From: Rhynchopus euleeides
Taxonomy: Eukaryota > Euglenozoa > Diplonemea > Diplonemida > Diplonemidae
Direction: 5' to 3'
Assembly: GCA_963210315.1 (NCBI GenBank)
Contig: OY723292.1
Location: 620,001-684,000, forward strand
Length of the DNA: 64,000 nt
Shown here: piece by piece, positions 1 to 12,662 of the stretch
Layout of the letters: each line of letters begins with the position of its first letter
Numbering within the stretch: the first letter of the stretch is position 1
The notes under the pieces: generated by a model
Databases searched by the model: none
Told to the model about the DNA's origin: nothing
Seen by the model: the letters and a program-made list of their open reading frames with translations, nothing else
Position numbers and translations under genes: made by a program

Positions 1-640
1 GACTCCGCATTCTCTACGTCGGGGAGCGATACATCATTTGGCCCTGCAGGGGACGCCGTTGGACGACATCCAAACACTGAGCAGACACGCGGCAAAGGAG
101 GCCATGCTGAGGTACTGCCCGACAGCGGCACTGGAGCAGGTGTCACGCACAGCAGCCACGTCCCGAAAAATGCGCGGAACGGGGACACAGTGACCAATCA
201 CCTTCTGCGGGCAAAGATCCCCTCGCTGTCCTGGCTACCTAGAATGAGAAAATACGTGAGGAACGGCAGCATTCCGCCGGAGGGGTCACAGGAGCAGGTC
301 GATGCCTCGGGTCTGCATGACGACACGTTTGGGCCTGGCCTGGACACGCTGTACGACGACTGCTTCGCAGTGAGGGTATCATCTCGGAGGACGCGGCCCC
401 CCGCCACAAGATCCACACCGGCGCCGGGCACGGACTACATCGCGCCGATCTGCAGCAGTTTCTTGAACCTCGACAGGCTGCGGGAGCTGGACACTACAGG
501 GGAGCTTGACGGCGTCCTCGACATGATCACGGACCGCGGCATTCTACTCGAAGTTCATCCCGGGTGCCATCGAGCGGATTAACTCACAGCCCGACGCGTG
601 CGACAAAATCTCAAGACATCTGCGGGCACACCTCAGCGCC

Positions 641-1134
641 TTGATCGGTTTCGAAGTCCTCGAGACCGCCCCGCAGAAGTTGGTGCTGCACGCATTCACA
701 GTGTCGAAGAAGTCGGGGGGTTTGCGTTTCGTGCTGGATGGGCGACCACTCAACGCCCTCATGTCGCACCCGTTCGACATGCGCCTCCCTCCGATCACCG
801 ACGTGATAGATCAAATTACATCGCACAGCTGGGCAGCACTGGCGGATGGGAAGAGCTGGTTCTACCAGTTCCCCGTGCACCCGGAGATCCGCGAATACTT
901 CGGGGTGAACGTGGGAGACCGTCGAGGGGATTATGTCCGCACACGTCTGAAAGCGTTGTGCATGGGGTGGTCGTTCGCACCCTGCATCGCACACCGCTCC
1001 GCCCGGGTCCTCCTGCCACAGAAGAGGGGGCCACGTGGGTGGATAACTTCATTGTGTTGGGGGGGGGTCGGAGGAAGGGGTACAGAGTTCGTATGACGCT
1101 TTCCTCCACCGGTGCGCCGAAACCAACGCTGTGA
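641..1134 (+). pseudogene. Reverse transcriptase domain fragment (frameshifted)
   Basis: The frame from 641 contains RT-type blocks: a FVLDGRPLN segment (fingers), ALADGKSWFYQFPVHPE (the motif A region with its Asp) and MGWSFAPCIA (motif B region). The frame must shift near 1015-1025 to read WVDNFIVLG, which occupies the place of the catalytic motif C box; here the second Asp is Asn (VDN rather than xDD). A second shift in the poly-G run at about 1060-1067 connects to the frame that reads SEEGVQSSYDAFLHRCAE and on into the RNase H ORF. An active copy would make cDNA from element RNA. This copy is probably dead. Confidence 0.6.
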
Positions 1135-1874
1135 TGAACCTCGATGACCCAGACTACGGGCACCCGGTGCAGCGATTCACCTCGTTCGGGATCGCGTTCG
1201 ATCTGAGCAACCACCGCTACAGATCAGACGAATCATGGCTGGAGAAGTTCCTGTCGGGGACAGAGTTGAGGGCAGTTATCGGGGGGAAGCCCGCAACACC
1301 GAGAGAGATCTTCAAAGTCGTGGGGCTTGGTGTGGCCCACCTGTGTTTCCTCCCGTCAACCCTGACTTTCATGAAGGACATCGCAGCTGCCTCAGTCGAT
1401 GACCGGGGCGCGTGGGATCGCCAGGTGGCGATCCGGCCCTCAGTGCGAGCCGAGATCAAGATGCGCACTCACCGCATGCGGGCCAACTTTTGGGTACTTC
1501 GACCGCCGACGGACGCAGTAACAGTGTGGTCTGACGCATCATCGACGCGCTGGGGGGTTCTCATTGACACAGCCGCCCCGCTCGTGGCATACGAAGATTA
1601 CCAGGGGCCGAGCTCCGGGCACCACATATACCTGAAGGAGGCACACGCGGCGCGCCAGGCAGTACGCCTTACCGCCCTGCACTATACTAACAAGCGGGTA
1701 CGTCTGATGGTCGACAACCTACCCCTCGTGCACTCAATACAGCGGGGGCATTCGTCATCGTTCGTGGCAAACGAAATACTTGCGGATCTTTTCACGGTTG
1801 CACAGGGCGCCGAGCTCTGCATCGAATGCAGAACACTCAATGGGCTGGATATGGACAACTACTCTCTCGATTAG
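1131..1874 (+). pseudogene. RT connection and RNase H domain of a DIRS-like element
   Basis: This 247-residue open frame is the downstream continuation of the RT. Its C-terminal half has RNase H hallmarks: VWSDASSTRWG (first Asp), a KEAHAARQAV helix (catalytic Glu), LMVDNLPLVHSIQRGHS (second Asp) and an N-x5-N helix, ending at a position where a final Asp is expected (MDNYSLD). The VDN...RGHS arrangement resembles RNase H of DIRS and other tyrosine-recombinase retroelements. The first Met at 1131 is internal to the original protein because the reading frame enters from the RT through frameshifts. Nothing recognisable follows on this strand. Confidence 0.6.
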
Positions 1875-2222
1875 CTTGAACTTGCCGTCGGTGGACCACC
1901 AGGAGGCAGTACTCTTGAGGGCGCTTCCCTCCTTCCATTGCAACGCCACGTGCGGCGCTCGTCGCTCTGGCTCCTGGTCGCCGGCCCCAGGTCGTGGAGC
2001 AGCGCCTCTAGCTCCTTCCGCAACCACGGGCTCGACAGCTCGGTGCACTGCACCACGCCGCCCTCCCACAGGAACGGGATCACCTCCTTGTCGACCTCCC
2101 CTACCTGTGACGCCCAGGGGTCGTCCGCCCCAGCAACCGGTATACCGGAGCTGGAGGTGGCCCTCCTCCGTGAGGGTCGTCTGCACAAGCTGTGCAGTCA
2201 GGCCCACTGGCAGATCATTCAT
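1871..2222 (-). other. Unassigned minus-strand open frames, possible element remnant
   Basis: Two overlapping minus-strand frames (1871-2188 and 1755-2222) show protein-like composition, for example an EVIPFLWEGG stretch followed by a charged helix PWLRKELEALLHDLG. I do not recognise a family. The frames sit tail-to-tail with the RNase H end, so they may be another decayed element. Either frame could be chance. Confidence 0.2.
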
Positions 2223-2800
2223 GGATCACACAGCGCTGCGCGCCGGTGATCCCGGAAACCTCGACCACTAGGTTGCTCTGCCCACCTATTTTACTCTCAT
2301 ATTGGGTCCCTCCCCTCCTGGCGGCCCAACACCAAAGGGAAACCCTCAGCGAGATGCCACTCCTGCAACGTCCTCCAGCCGACCTAAACAGGCCACAACG
2401 GGCCAATGCGTGCATGTGTAGGCCTATCCAGGCCTATACATGCCCAACATTCACGCGAAATTCGAGTGGTTCCTGAAAAAACGGAGAAAAAATGGGCCCA
2501 CCCTGATATTTCGTGCCCCGTTCGTGCAAATTTGCCCCTATTTCGGTAACACCAACTACTTGTAATGTAATTTACTTCAGCGCCGTGCGAGGGGGTGACA
2601 TACTCTATGGTCACCCAGCCAGGGGGTGCCATAGCGGTGACATTCTGTCGGGTGCCCGAGGTACCCGACAGAATGTATGTACCCTGACTGAGGCATCAAG
2701 AATATGCACGACGCGCTGATCAGTCACGGCCGGTCGGTTATGACGTTAGTCGGCTGTCGGTCTCGGAGCTGCGTAGGAAGTGCGTACAATAGGTGCCTCT

Positions 2801-2908
2801 GGGGGTCTTCGCTACGGGGTGATCGCTAGTGCATTTTAGTGCATTTCCAGTTGAATTGGCTGAAAACTGACGAAGATTGACGAAGAATAACGACCAGCGA
2901 AGACCCCC
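2801..2908 (+). repeat. MITE-like element, copy 1 (108 bp)
   Basis: Terminal inverted repeats GGGGGTCTTCGCT at the left and AGCGAAGACCCCC at the right enclose about 80 bp. A second copy in opposite orientation lies at 25149-25258. The shared interior includes a TTCAGCCAATTCAACT core (seen in reverse complement) and the CGAAGAATAACGACCAGC end. There is no coding capacity, so it would be a non-autonomous DNA element. No target duplication is clear. Confidence 0.7.
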
Positions 2909-2929
2909 TCTGAAAATGGACACCATGGG

Positions 2930-4780
2930 CTCTCGGGCACTGGGGCTTTATTCCCTGGACTACCCGAGGTGGGGCGATTGGATCAGCCTGGTCGGCAGTA
3001 ATATGGAATCCTTTGAATGCAGCACAGGCGGGCCACTAACGCTCACGACGGGGAGTGCAAAATGAATAGTCCCCGTGGGGGGATGAGCGGAGGATGAGGA
3101 CACCCGGTCAGGTCTGACCGGGGGGTGTGACTGAGTCAGGCCCCTGGCCGGGCCACCGTACAAAATTGACAAGTACCCACAGTCAAACCTTCGCAAGGGT
3201 GGCGGGGTAGTACCCCACCAAAAGCACCCGAGGCCATCAAATACACCAAAGTTTGTACCTCAACCCCACATCTCCGTGAAGAGGCGTGTAACCACCGCGA
3301 TAGCGGTTCCTAGCGGCCTTGTGGATCCGGTCGCGGAGGCGGTCGGGGGTCGTAAACTCACCGCCGCTGGCGGTGCTCTAGTTCATGGGTGATTCTTCAC
3401 CACCACCGCCTTCAGTGCTTCTGCGACAACAACCTTGGCAGTTGCGTACACTGGTGCAGGGGCGGAAGAAGCCCCTCCGCCCGTCCCACTCATAACATGA
3501 CACAGAGTAGACACCACCCTGGGGAGGAGGCTGGGGTGCAGGCGCGTATAAGCCCATGTAGGTTGATGTAGGTTCATATAGATGCGTATATCCGTACAGG
3601 CCTTCTGGAGGCACAAGAGCCCTGCTGAAAAATCAGGTGGACCAATATTTATACCCGCCAACCTTTATAACCACCAAACTTTGTTGCACTTCTGTACTGT
3701 GCGAAGCGTTTTCAGTGGAACACCAGTAAGAACTACGTAGCACTCGGCCGAACCAGATCAGCTCCGGTGACGCTCAGTGGCTGTAAGTGAAAATGCATAA
3801 GAGTAGCTTTGAGTGAGCTGACCAGTGATCTGGTGATCTCGTGCCAGGGCTGGCACGGGGGCCGCAGCCCCACTCCTTCTGGAGGGGGTGGGCCACCAGG
3901 GGGCATGTCCCTACCTTAGCCCGCCCTCAACGTCAGTGAGCAGGTGCACCAGGTGCTGGGGGCTTGATGATGTTTATCGAAGCGTACCCCACCGTAAGAT
4001 ATCCCGACTGAAGGACCTCCAGAGGGGACATCCCCTCTGGAATGTGGAACAGCACCAACCGGTGTGGACTAGCCCTCGAAGACTTTCAGGATGTTTAAGT
4101 TGGGGTTGGGGTGCACTGAGTATCTGCGGGGCGAGCTCGGATCCATGTGCCCTACCTCTTTTCGGTTTGTTCGACCCCCAGCGAGATCACTGACCGTACA
4201 GCCCTTGTTCATTTAGGGGGCCCTCGCTACCAGGTGTGACTGAGATCGTTTCGGCACCTGTCTTCTCCGTGTCATGCTTTTCACGAGCGTGGCAGGGATG
4301 TTGGCACGTGCTGGGGAGGGCTTCACATGATGACATAACATATATTACAAGCACACACCCACGTGGCGCTGTCCTTGGCAGGACTTTGAAAGCGCCGCCT
4401 TGATATCCTTGTTGGATAGAACCCTCATATCACACCACCCTCAATCAGCTGGCGACTGAGTGACAAAAGTGAGCGGTGGTCCACCTCCCTTCACTGACTG
4501 ACGAGCTGTGGCGACTGGTCTAGCGAGGGCCCCCTTACAGACGGAATTCAATACTTGAACCTTGGCCTCACAAGCCAGATCTCTTCGTGCCATGCCCTGC
4601 AAACAGCAGTCTTTCGAGACCCGGGTTCAATTCCTGGCGATCGACAAATCGTTCTGCCACTGGAGGAACAACCTCCTGAGAACCTCGACTTCACGACGCG
4701 TTCATCACCAACATGATCGGCTCGTGAAAAAGATACGGCTGTTGTTTGTGCGCCGAATCCGGGCAAAACAAAAGCAACTC
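2930..4780. other. No gene recognised
   Basis: This stretch holds only short overlapping open frames on both strands with no recognisable motif. Near 4600-4660 there is a GGTTCAATTCC box resembling a tRNA B box, but no folding tRNA cloverleaf was found around it. I see no supported gene. Confidence 0.4.
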
Positions 4781-4782
4781 CG

Positions 4783-4828
4783 CAGCCTGATGAGGAGGTT
4801 GTATTTGTTGCCCAAGCGCTGCGCCTCC
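4783..4828 (+). repeat. Dispersed repeat, copy 1 (partner at 15203)
   Basis: About 46 bp here (GCAGCCTGATGAGGAGGTTG onwards to CCCAAGCGCTG) recur with a few substitutions at 15203-15248. Both lie in gene-poor DNA. The function is unknown; it is probably a fragment of an interspersed element. Confidence 0.6.
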
Positions 4829-5147
4829 GCGCACCAGGAGGCCCGACCCCTGGCCCCTCTCAACTGCATCTTGCAGTGATGGGTCCAAGAGGTCTGAGGG
4901 CTGGGTGCGCAGGAAGGCACTTCTAGAAATCGGCTCTGCCATTCTCGAGCATTCGGCAGCCGGTTGCTGTGCGCAGTCAGATCGCCCCATCGACGGCCAG
5001 CCTTTTGTTTCCTGGCAGCCAGAGGAACTCAAAATCTCTGACGGCAGAAGCACCGTGCATTCATGCAATGATGCGTTGCGCAGTCAAGGATACACATGAT
5101 CTGGCTGAGCCCACCTGCACCTCGCACTCCCTGAATCACAGGCAAAC

Positions 5148-5738
5148 ATGTCTGAAGAAGAGTTGGCGTTCGAGGAAGCATGCAATCGCGCTTCTCTGCC
5201 TGAAACACTGAGCAAGAGGACGAGGGGCCTCCGTGGTGTCTTGATGAGCTCGGGTGGACGAAGGCGAAGAGCGGACTCGGCTCTGCTCTCCACTACTGGC
5301 CTCCGCCAGCTGAGGGCAGTGATGTGGCAGATGACCCCCCTCCGCTCGACGAGGCGCTCTACCCTGACGCCTGGTCTGACGGCGAGTCTGCACGGCAGCG
5401 GCTCACTGCCGTCCATCTCCTTCCTGATGCAGAACCTCCGCCGCTTGTGCAGCGAACCCTGGACTACGACGACTCATCCAGGATGGCTGTTCCTCACGGC
5501 CGTGACGAGTATGGCGTTCCGCCGGCACCCCGCCCGCGCCCCCATCCCTCCCGACTGAGCAGCTGACGTAGCGGGACGTGGAGGCCCTGGAGACCTTCGC
5601 CGAGGCGGAGGCGACTGTTGCGCAGGACAGGGCAGCAGGGCACAAGGGGCCAGAACCCAGGACTCTTGGGGACCCCAGCCGTGCTTCTTCCTCAAGCGGT
5701 GGAGACACCAGGAGGGGGCACAAGAGGCAGGCACCTGG
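5148..5738 (+). pseudogene. Degraded unidentified coding region
   Basis: A Met at 5148 opens an acidic stretch (MSEEELAFEEACNRASLPE). The protein-like text then continues only by changing frame: an acidic Pro-rich segment ends at a stop at about 5566, and a Glu/Ala-rich segment (RDVEALETFAEAEATVAQD) runs from about 5577 to a stop near 5740. The composition looks coding, but at least two frame changes are needed. No family is recognised. It may be a decayed element ORF; an intron-containing gene is an alternative. Confidence 0.25.
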
Positions 5739-5739
5739 G

Positions 5740-8540
5740 TAGGCCAGGTGCCTGCTGCACACCGCAGCCGACGCCTTCCAGATTCGGGAGCTCTGCGTTT
5801 CCAAGACGGGCCTTCCGCGCTTGCGTTCTCTCTGTGGCGACTTCCGGGCAGTTCGGTGGTGGACGGCGTCAGAGGCTGTCGTCATCGCGGAGTCCATATG
5901 CTGAAGGCTATTCATCCCGTGCACACGTGGCCGTGACCCTCCGTGGCTGCCTGAAGATAGCCAACCACTCAACGCGGGACTTGTAGGAGATCGTGAGAGT
6001 CGCGGAGGAGGAGGGCGTGGAGGAGAAGGAGGGAGGCTGTTCCTCATAGAGCGCCTGGGGCAGCACCGGGTTGTGCAATCGAAGCCCCACCCCCGTGGGG
6101 TACGGCTGGGAGGAGGTTTTGGTAGAGGCTCAAGTTCTTCCGCCGGGTCACCAAACTTTCGAAACAGGACTGGCGTGATCGAAAACGCTTCGCACAATAC
6201 CCGCACAGAGTACGCACAAGTACGCATGAACTACAAATATGGCCCTGCAATGCCACCTTATAACTTTATAGGGCGGAGGCGGGACCACAAATTGGCAGAC
6301 AGTGACCTGGATATAAATCACCTGGGTTGTGAAGAGAAAGAGAGGTGTTAGCCGAATTAACACAATCTGAGCCGCTCAACCGGCAGCTCTCAGCAGGCAG
6401 CTGGTAGCGAGGAGCTGAAGGACCGCTGTGGTGCCAGACGACTTTGGCGTCTCGAGGCGGGGTGACACGGTAAGAATGCAAGTGACATTCACAGCCCAGC
6501 AAGGTCACGAAAAGACATGCATTTGAACTGCACGCCAATCAACACACCAATCCCCACAGGTTGGGTCTCGAGCCAGGCTCCTAAACCCACTCCAGAGACA
6601 GGTCCTTTCGCAGCAGTCAGAAGAGTGACTGCCTGCAAAACAGAAAGGCTGAGGAGAGTCGGGACAGGTTGCGGGCCCCTAGATCAAGAAATGGGCACCA
6701 AAAGGGCTGGGACAAGGCCGGTGGTGGTACTGGTGCAGTCTGGGCCCGACGAACTACGGACGTTGGCAATGTTGGACTGGCAGATCTGTATCTCACAGAA
6801 GTTCACGAGAGACAAAACAGGACAGTTCTTCAACAGACTGGCCCTGTGCGGATCACCCGGTCGGTCTGCCGGGTCTGACGAGATGTTCACAGAGGAAAAA
6901 GCTCTGCATGGCTGTGGGTGCGAGAGGATCATACACAGGGCTCGCCTCCTTCAGCAACTGCCGGAAACTGCCACTTGACCTGCGCCACGAGCTGCGGGGG
7001 TGTCACCAGAAAAAGAACCTGGGACGGCGCGTCCGAACAGACCCTTTGTCTGCCTCACTCCTTGGTGCAACGCAGCCAACCCAAGTCAGCCAGCAGTTGT
7101 GAAAAATTCCCGAGTCACCCTCCTCCCCAGTCTTATCGAGGGGAGCATGCCTTGAAACCAATGCAGCCGGGTGCATTGCAAGCCTGAGGGGAAGGGGATG
7201 GACGGCAGTTGGTGTTGAGTGCGATACGTAGTGCAAGGTCGTGCAATTCCCACGGTGACATTGGGGTATGCTCGAGACATGGCGGCGCACAACCTGCCGG
7301 AGGTGGGATGCTGTCGGCAGGAGCTGGTGCTGTTCTTCTTCCTTCCCTGTTGGAGCGGGTCACTGTACGAAGGCAGACAATGAAGCGCGGGGACACATCC
7401 GATGTGGGCCCCCCAAGGGAAAGTGCTGGCAGACACGTCGGTCACCTGGCGGTGCAGTCGGGTGAATGGGATTGCTTCGGACGAAACTGCCTTGCGAGAC
7501 ATCTCACGAACACCCCTGCGGGGTCCGGGCGAGGCGAAGATGCTGACCGGGTGTTCGACAACTGCTCGCAGTGGAACTGAACAAAAAACGGTCTGGACGT
7601 GGAGGCATTCATACGCATCCTCCTGCACGGTAGGGGGCCTGTTCTGTTGTCATGAGAGGCAGACGGTCGCAGGGGATGCAGAGTGAGCCCAGTTGTGCCG
7701 TTTGAGTGCCGTAGTCGTATAGTGTAGACGTGATGAATCACACAACCTTCGTCATGGGATGCGTTACACTAGGCAGACAGGCCCGTACACCGCGGCGAGC
7801 AACACAGACGGAGGGAGCTTCGCGCCACGACCCGCAGCAGGGCGCCGTGGGACCCCTTGCCGCGGCCCACCAGGTGGGCCAGACCCCTTGTGGCGTTGTG
7901 TCTACCGGGCCGGGCCTGGGTGCGGCTGCCAGCACTGCAGGAGGAGTGATGCATGGAGAAGACAAGGCTTGCCTGGCCAGCGCCAAGAGTATCCCCACAA
8001 GGCGCATGCCAAAAGGGAGGGCGGCAGGTTCGCAGGAGGATGCAGGGTGCCCAGTTGTGGTGCGATGAGCGAGCACGTAGTCTGCGAGGCTGCGTGGGGA
8101 GGAGGTCGTTCTCAAGCGGGGTTGTGTTCGGTGGTGGACAAGACGTGGCGGAATACAGACACACTAGCGTTTCGAAGCATTTTACGGTGCACTGACGATT
8201 CTCCCCGATGAAAGTAGTGGGGGGAACCTCGTGTCGTGCATGGGATGGGTCCAGGGCCCTACCTTGAATAATATTCAGCACCAATTGGGGGAAATTGAAA
8301 GCCCAGTGCCCAACCGCAGTGACACGTAAACTAAAGTTACACGAAAACTACCCCACAGCGGCCTCCAGGTCCCGAGCACGACCATAAACTTGTGACGGCA
8401 CCGCAAACCCTGCCAGAGCTAGGGTGATGTGCGCATTCACCCCAGCCCCCTGGGTGTGCATCACTGGGGCTGGCGAGGGCAGGCCAGTGATGCAGGCCCC
8501 GTCGCGGTGAGGAGGCCTGGTTAAAGGGAGGGGGGCTTCG
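5740..8540. other. No gene recognised
   Basis: Open frames here are short, overlap on both strands and show no domain. There is a weak internal similarity between the 7670-7700 and 8030-8060 regions (a GCAGG...CCCAGTTGTG text), which is too little to define a repeat. Confidence 0.35.
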
Positions 8541-8620
8541 CTCTGTGCCAAACTGTATCAGTTTTGCCTCCTCTACTGTGAGGCGGGCTCACTCTTCCGC
8601 ACCCCTGAGCGAGGGCTCCC
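8541..8620 (+). repeat. Dispersed repeat family B, copy 1
   Basis: The text TCTGTGCCAAACTGTATCAG, then a CCTCCTCTACTGTGAGGCGG block, recurs in diverged form at 20505-20585 and 21786-21870 (…CCAAGCGTGTGCCAGTTTTG…). The three copies share spacing over about 80 bp. I see no coding capacity; it looks SINE-like or like a fragment of a larger element. Confidence 0.5.
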
Positions 8621-8672
8621 GGATAGACGCAAAGGTGGCCCCCCCACGGCTGTTCTGGGGCAAACACAGAGG

Positions 8673-9137
8673 GTGCCGATGGCTGAGAAAGAGAGGGAAA
8701 GAGTACCTTTTTCGACTTGTTGTGTGCTGCCGAAGCTCGATCTGCTTCGCGCCCACTACATAAGCCTGCAGCAGGCGAAGCGCTCGGGCAAGACCGGGGA
8801 AGCCGTTCCGCCGTACGATGCGAGCTGCTTCAACACGCTGACTGGCCAAGTAATTGAGGGGATGGGGGGTGAGGTGATGTGGGCTGAGAACCTCGGGCCA
8901 TCATGGAAATCACCAACATCACCGCTATACAGCCAAGGGGCTGGCTGTTCGACACAGAAGCCATGCCACCGCCTCACCAAAGGAATGGTGTGCGGCGGAG
9001 AACCTGAAGGACGAACAGTCCGAGTAGTAGGGCCGGCCTGTGGCTACTACACCCATGTGTGCTGCGCCTCCGCCATTCATACTTATGATGGAAACGGCGT
9101 CACTGACATGTCTGTGACTCACTGGAGGCATTTGTGA
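8673..9137 (+). CDS. Hypothetical ORF, weak support
   Basis: This 154-residue frame has a plausible N-terminal half (LLRAHYISLQQAKRSGKTGE) and a Cys-containing C-terminal half. No homologous copy is seen in the window and no domain is recognised. An overlapping minus-strand frame of 86 residues weakens the case. It could be an exon, an element remnant or chance. Confidence 0.2.
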   Translation: MPMAEKERERVPFSTCCVLPKLDLLRAHYISLQQAKRSGKTGEAVPPYDASCFNTLTGQVIEGMGGEVMWAENLGPSWKSPTSPLYSQGAGCSTQKPCHRLTKGMVCGGEPEGRTVRVVGPACGYYTHVCCASAIHTYDGNGVTDMSVTHWRHL

Positions 9138-9139
9138 TG

Positions 9140-12100
9140 CTCGAATCGATCTTCCTGCCTGTGCAGAGACAGCACTTCAAGTGTGCTCTCTTGCAGCCGC
9201 CTCACCACCTTCAAGATGTTGGTGTGAAGCAGAAGCGGGGTGGGCTTCGCGGACGTCATTCGAAGGTACGGCACGCTGGGCCCACTGGGGTCGCAGGCAA
9301 AGGACGCCCGGCGCGTCGGATGTACACAAAGGGCATTGCAGCAACTATCAAGGGAATGAAATCTCGCAACACATGAGGAACGCGGTGACAAGAATCTCGC
9401 GCTCAAGGCAGTGTAGGTTCCAACGGCCGAGCAGCGGGCAAACAATGGGTTTCGGCCAGACCATATACTGAGGAAACTCCCAAGATACGTTCTGTCAGAA
9501 GTACACAGCATACAGTGACTTGACACACAACGCCACAAATTGGACAACGGAGGGCGGGAGTCTCCTGGCGAAGCTGGTTCTGCTTCTGAATAGGCAACCG
9601 TCGCCATTCGTGAGGCCAACGATCTCTCGATCAGAAGAATGTTGATCTTCGACGCCTTCTGCGGACAGCAGACAATAGCAGAGCCAAGAACCACTGCAAA
9701 CGTGTGTAGTCATTCGATGTGTATCCACCTGGATAGGACAGCAGTGCGCGCGCGCCGGACATGCTACGCGTCGTTGTGGGCAGTCACAGAGGAAGACTGC
9801 AAGAATACCCTTGGCCCCTCGACCACCTTATGCCCAAACTGCAGATCTTGGGATCTTCGCAGACGACACCACCTTCATGATGTGTTGTCGGAATGCAGGC
9901 TGCGCTGCATTTCGAGCACCGTATTGGCGGACACGTACACTGATGACTTTGTCTTTGCTGCACAGTACGGGCAACCTATTGCAATGCATAATTTATTCAA
10001 CCAGCATATTGATTACGTCGCTACCACAACACTCCCACAACTCCTCTGCGATCTGGCAAATGAAATGAACTGTCGTCCAAGGAAGCGAGAGACTGGCGCC
10101 TGAAGTGGCCTTGTATGGCGGTATCGCTCATCAAGCCAGCTTCACTAGTCACGTATTTGTCTCTGCTGGCTTGAAGCCCTGTGCCAGGACGAAGTTGACT
10201 ATGAGGACGCGGAACCTGCTCTCTCGCCCCTGATGTAGCGTCTGCTTCTCCTGATTCGAGGCTGCCGCTCTCGTCGCGGCGTTCTGCACCCTCCTGATCG
10301 CAGACCTCGAGCAAGGCTCGTTGCCGCAGCTCACCGTCTTTCTGTTTATATTGCCTGTATGTATCTGACACCCAGTTTGTACCTTTATTAGCTTTGTGCA
10401 GACCTTGATCGCGTCCCTGTGGTAGCACCACCTGGCCGGTAAGAAGCTGCCGTGACGCCTTTGCTGCAACTCCATAAACCAACAGCTGCCAAGATATCTG
10501 CGTGGTCAGCTGGGCTGTAACCCTACCTATGCGAGGGCACCATACGTAAATTGATATGTCCTCACGACAATTATAAAGTACCACCCGCGTTAGAACGCAC
10601 CCAAACCCTTTTAGAATGTTGACCGATTGATTACCTCATTACCCTCAAGGACACAAACTGTGCCCTGCCTCCAAGGTGCCACTGACATTCCGCTGCGGAT
10701 CCTGTAGGCACCCCTGCCCTGCATATAACCCGTTCACTACCACCGGTGCATGGTATAGCAGACTGTGCGAGTCTGTTGTGTACGCTCTTCAAAGCCATCG
10801 AGGAGCGGATACGTTCAGATTAAGTGTCGGCTCCTTCGGGTTGTCACCTTTGTCTGACGTGTGTGCCGCAGATAAGTTTACGTAGGGCAGGCACTAGACA
10901 CAGCGACCTTATACTACCCGTCTTGAAACACGGACCAAGGAGTCTAACACGTGTGCGAGGCTTAGGGTGTCAAACCCACAAGCCATGTGCCCATCTATGA
11001 ACTTGCCAATCGGCCACCAGGAGGGGAGGGGCACTGTGTGCGGCGCTTGAGTCATCCGAGGAGGGATGGGGGCCTCAAAACCACACTCTCTTCCGCAACG
11101 TCAGTCTGCTCTCTCGGGCAAACAAGCCGCGCACTGGCCGAGGTTGAGCTGCTGGAAGCCCAGTGCATCCTGGGGTACGCAGCACGCCCGATCCTGATTT
11201 ACTGGAATGCAATTTGAGGCAAAGTCGGGGAAACCCTGGTGGAGGGCCGTTGCGGTGTTGACGTGCAAATCGCCACACGTCAGTGCCTGCACGACATGTG
11301 CTCAAAGGCACGCCGCCCTGGCCTAAGCTGGAGTTGGGCCAGGGCCATGACTCGACTCCCGGGAGATGCGCGCAGTGGAACGGGCTGACACCTTCGGTGC
11401 TCCGACGGCGGGGCCGCCCGCCACGAAGACGGGCCTGTGCAGAAGAGCTAAAAACAGGTGTGGCGGAACAAGGGACAAGCCGGCAGGACGGGAGGGCAGC
11501 CAAGTTTGCCGTTCGAAGGTTTAGGGGCATGCGCTGCCTGGCACATGTCTGTGTGATTTGCATATGTTTTGCATGATCCGGGAGACGCCCAGAACACAAC
11601 ACGCGGACTTGCGGTGTCACGACATTGCAGGGAGAACCCAAGGCAGCAGGCCACAGCCCAGCCTCTAGCTAACTTTGTGGCAGAATTCTTTGGGGCATCG
11701 GCTTACACCCCTGTCCCGCCTCTGGTGATGGTGACCAACAGGCAGGAGGCATCAACAGTGAAGGGGCGTGCGTGGGCGAACTGGAGGAAGCCAGGGGACG
11801 GTGTGCGGAGGGGGGTCTGTAAAACACCATGCTGAGTGAAGGCGTTCCAACAGATAGGATGTACCCGCCCGGAGATACGATCGCTCCCGCTTGTGGCTTC
11901 AGCGCCTGAAGGCGTGCCCCATTGCATCCTGCTCTTGGTCCCATCTGCATGCGGCACCAATCATTCTCTGGGATGCGATACGCAGCGAGAGAATGGAGGA
12001 GTGGCATGAAGTGTTTCTAGTCTAGGATTCAAACCATCCGGCATTGCCCGCAGCAAGCGGGGGTCCACCGCCTATCGGCCTGGTGAAGGACAGTGATCGC

Positions 12101-12660
12101 CTCGGCGGGCTGGCTGCATGATCCCGAGACAGAGGACGTCCTGTCTCTGCCGGAGGTGGCGAGGGGGTGCTTCCTCGAAGCCCACCCGCATACACTTCAC
12201 CCGTGCAGGGGCACTGCCTCCCGCTGGTGTAATGCGTTTCGGTGAGCATGATCAGAAGCAGCAGGACACCGACAGGCCTTCACGGCATGCCTGCTCCAAA
12301 TGATAATGATGTGATTCCAGGCATTCGGGCTGATCAACTGGTTGATGTCCGTCGACCAGTTCTGCAGAGGGTTGGTGCAGCCCACAGCAGGAGTGCCTGC
12401 ACCACCTCGCCCTGCACGTAGGCAGCAATGGCGCAGCGGCCAAGGACAGGACAGATCTTGAGAATCTGCAGTGTTTGAGGGCCTGGTTGCGGGACATGGA
12501 TTGCTGACGATGGGGTGCACCCCCTGTCACTGCCATCTGCGATGTGAATCCCGCATCACAAGAGAAGGTAATCTCGGGTAGCAGGATGGAAAGTCCGATC
12601 TTGCTGACGAGGCTGCGCATGCCCCAACCAAGTCGAACGGGTGCCTGCTGGGGCTGCTCA
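9140..12660. other. No gene recognised
   Basis: Several open frames of 80-190 residues overlap each other on both strands, which is expected by chance at this GC content. No motif, repeat or splice pattern could be tied to any of them. Confidence 0.35.
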
Positions 12661-12662
12661 GT

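Larger units (their letters stand above)
1..1874 (+). mobile_element. Decayed DIRS-like retroelement, 5' part cut by the window edge
   Basis: A reverse transcriptase followed by an RNase H lies on the plus strand, broken over three frames. Upstream, 190-582 holds a short open frame that I do not recognise and that could be remains of an earlier ORF. No terminal repeats and no tyrosine recombinase were seen, so the DIRS-like label rests only on the character of the RT and RNase H. Copy decay is shown by at least two frameshifts near 1015-1025 and within the G run at 1060-1067. Confidence 0.55.

Noticed and set aside
4560-4665. Possible tRNA gene (GGTTCAATTCC box)
   Set aside because: A T-arm-like stem can be drawn, but no matching acceptor stem, D arm or anticodon arm lies at the right distance upstream. 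At best a tRNA-derived fragment.
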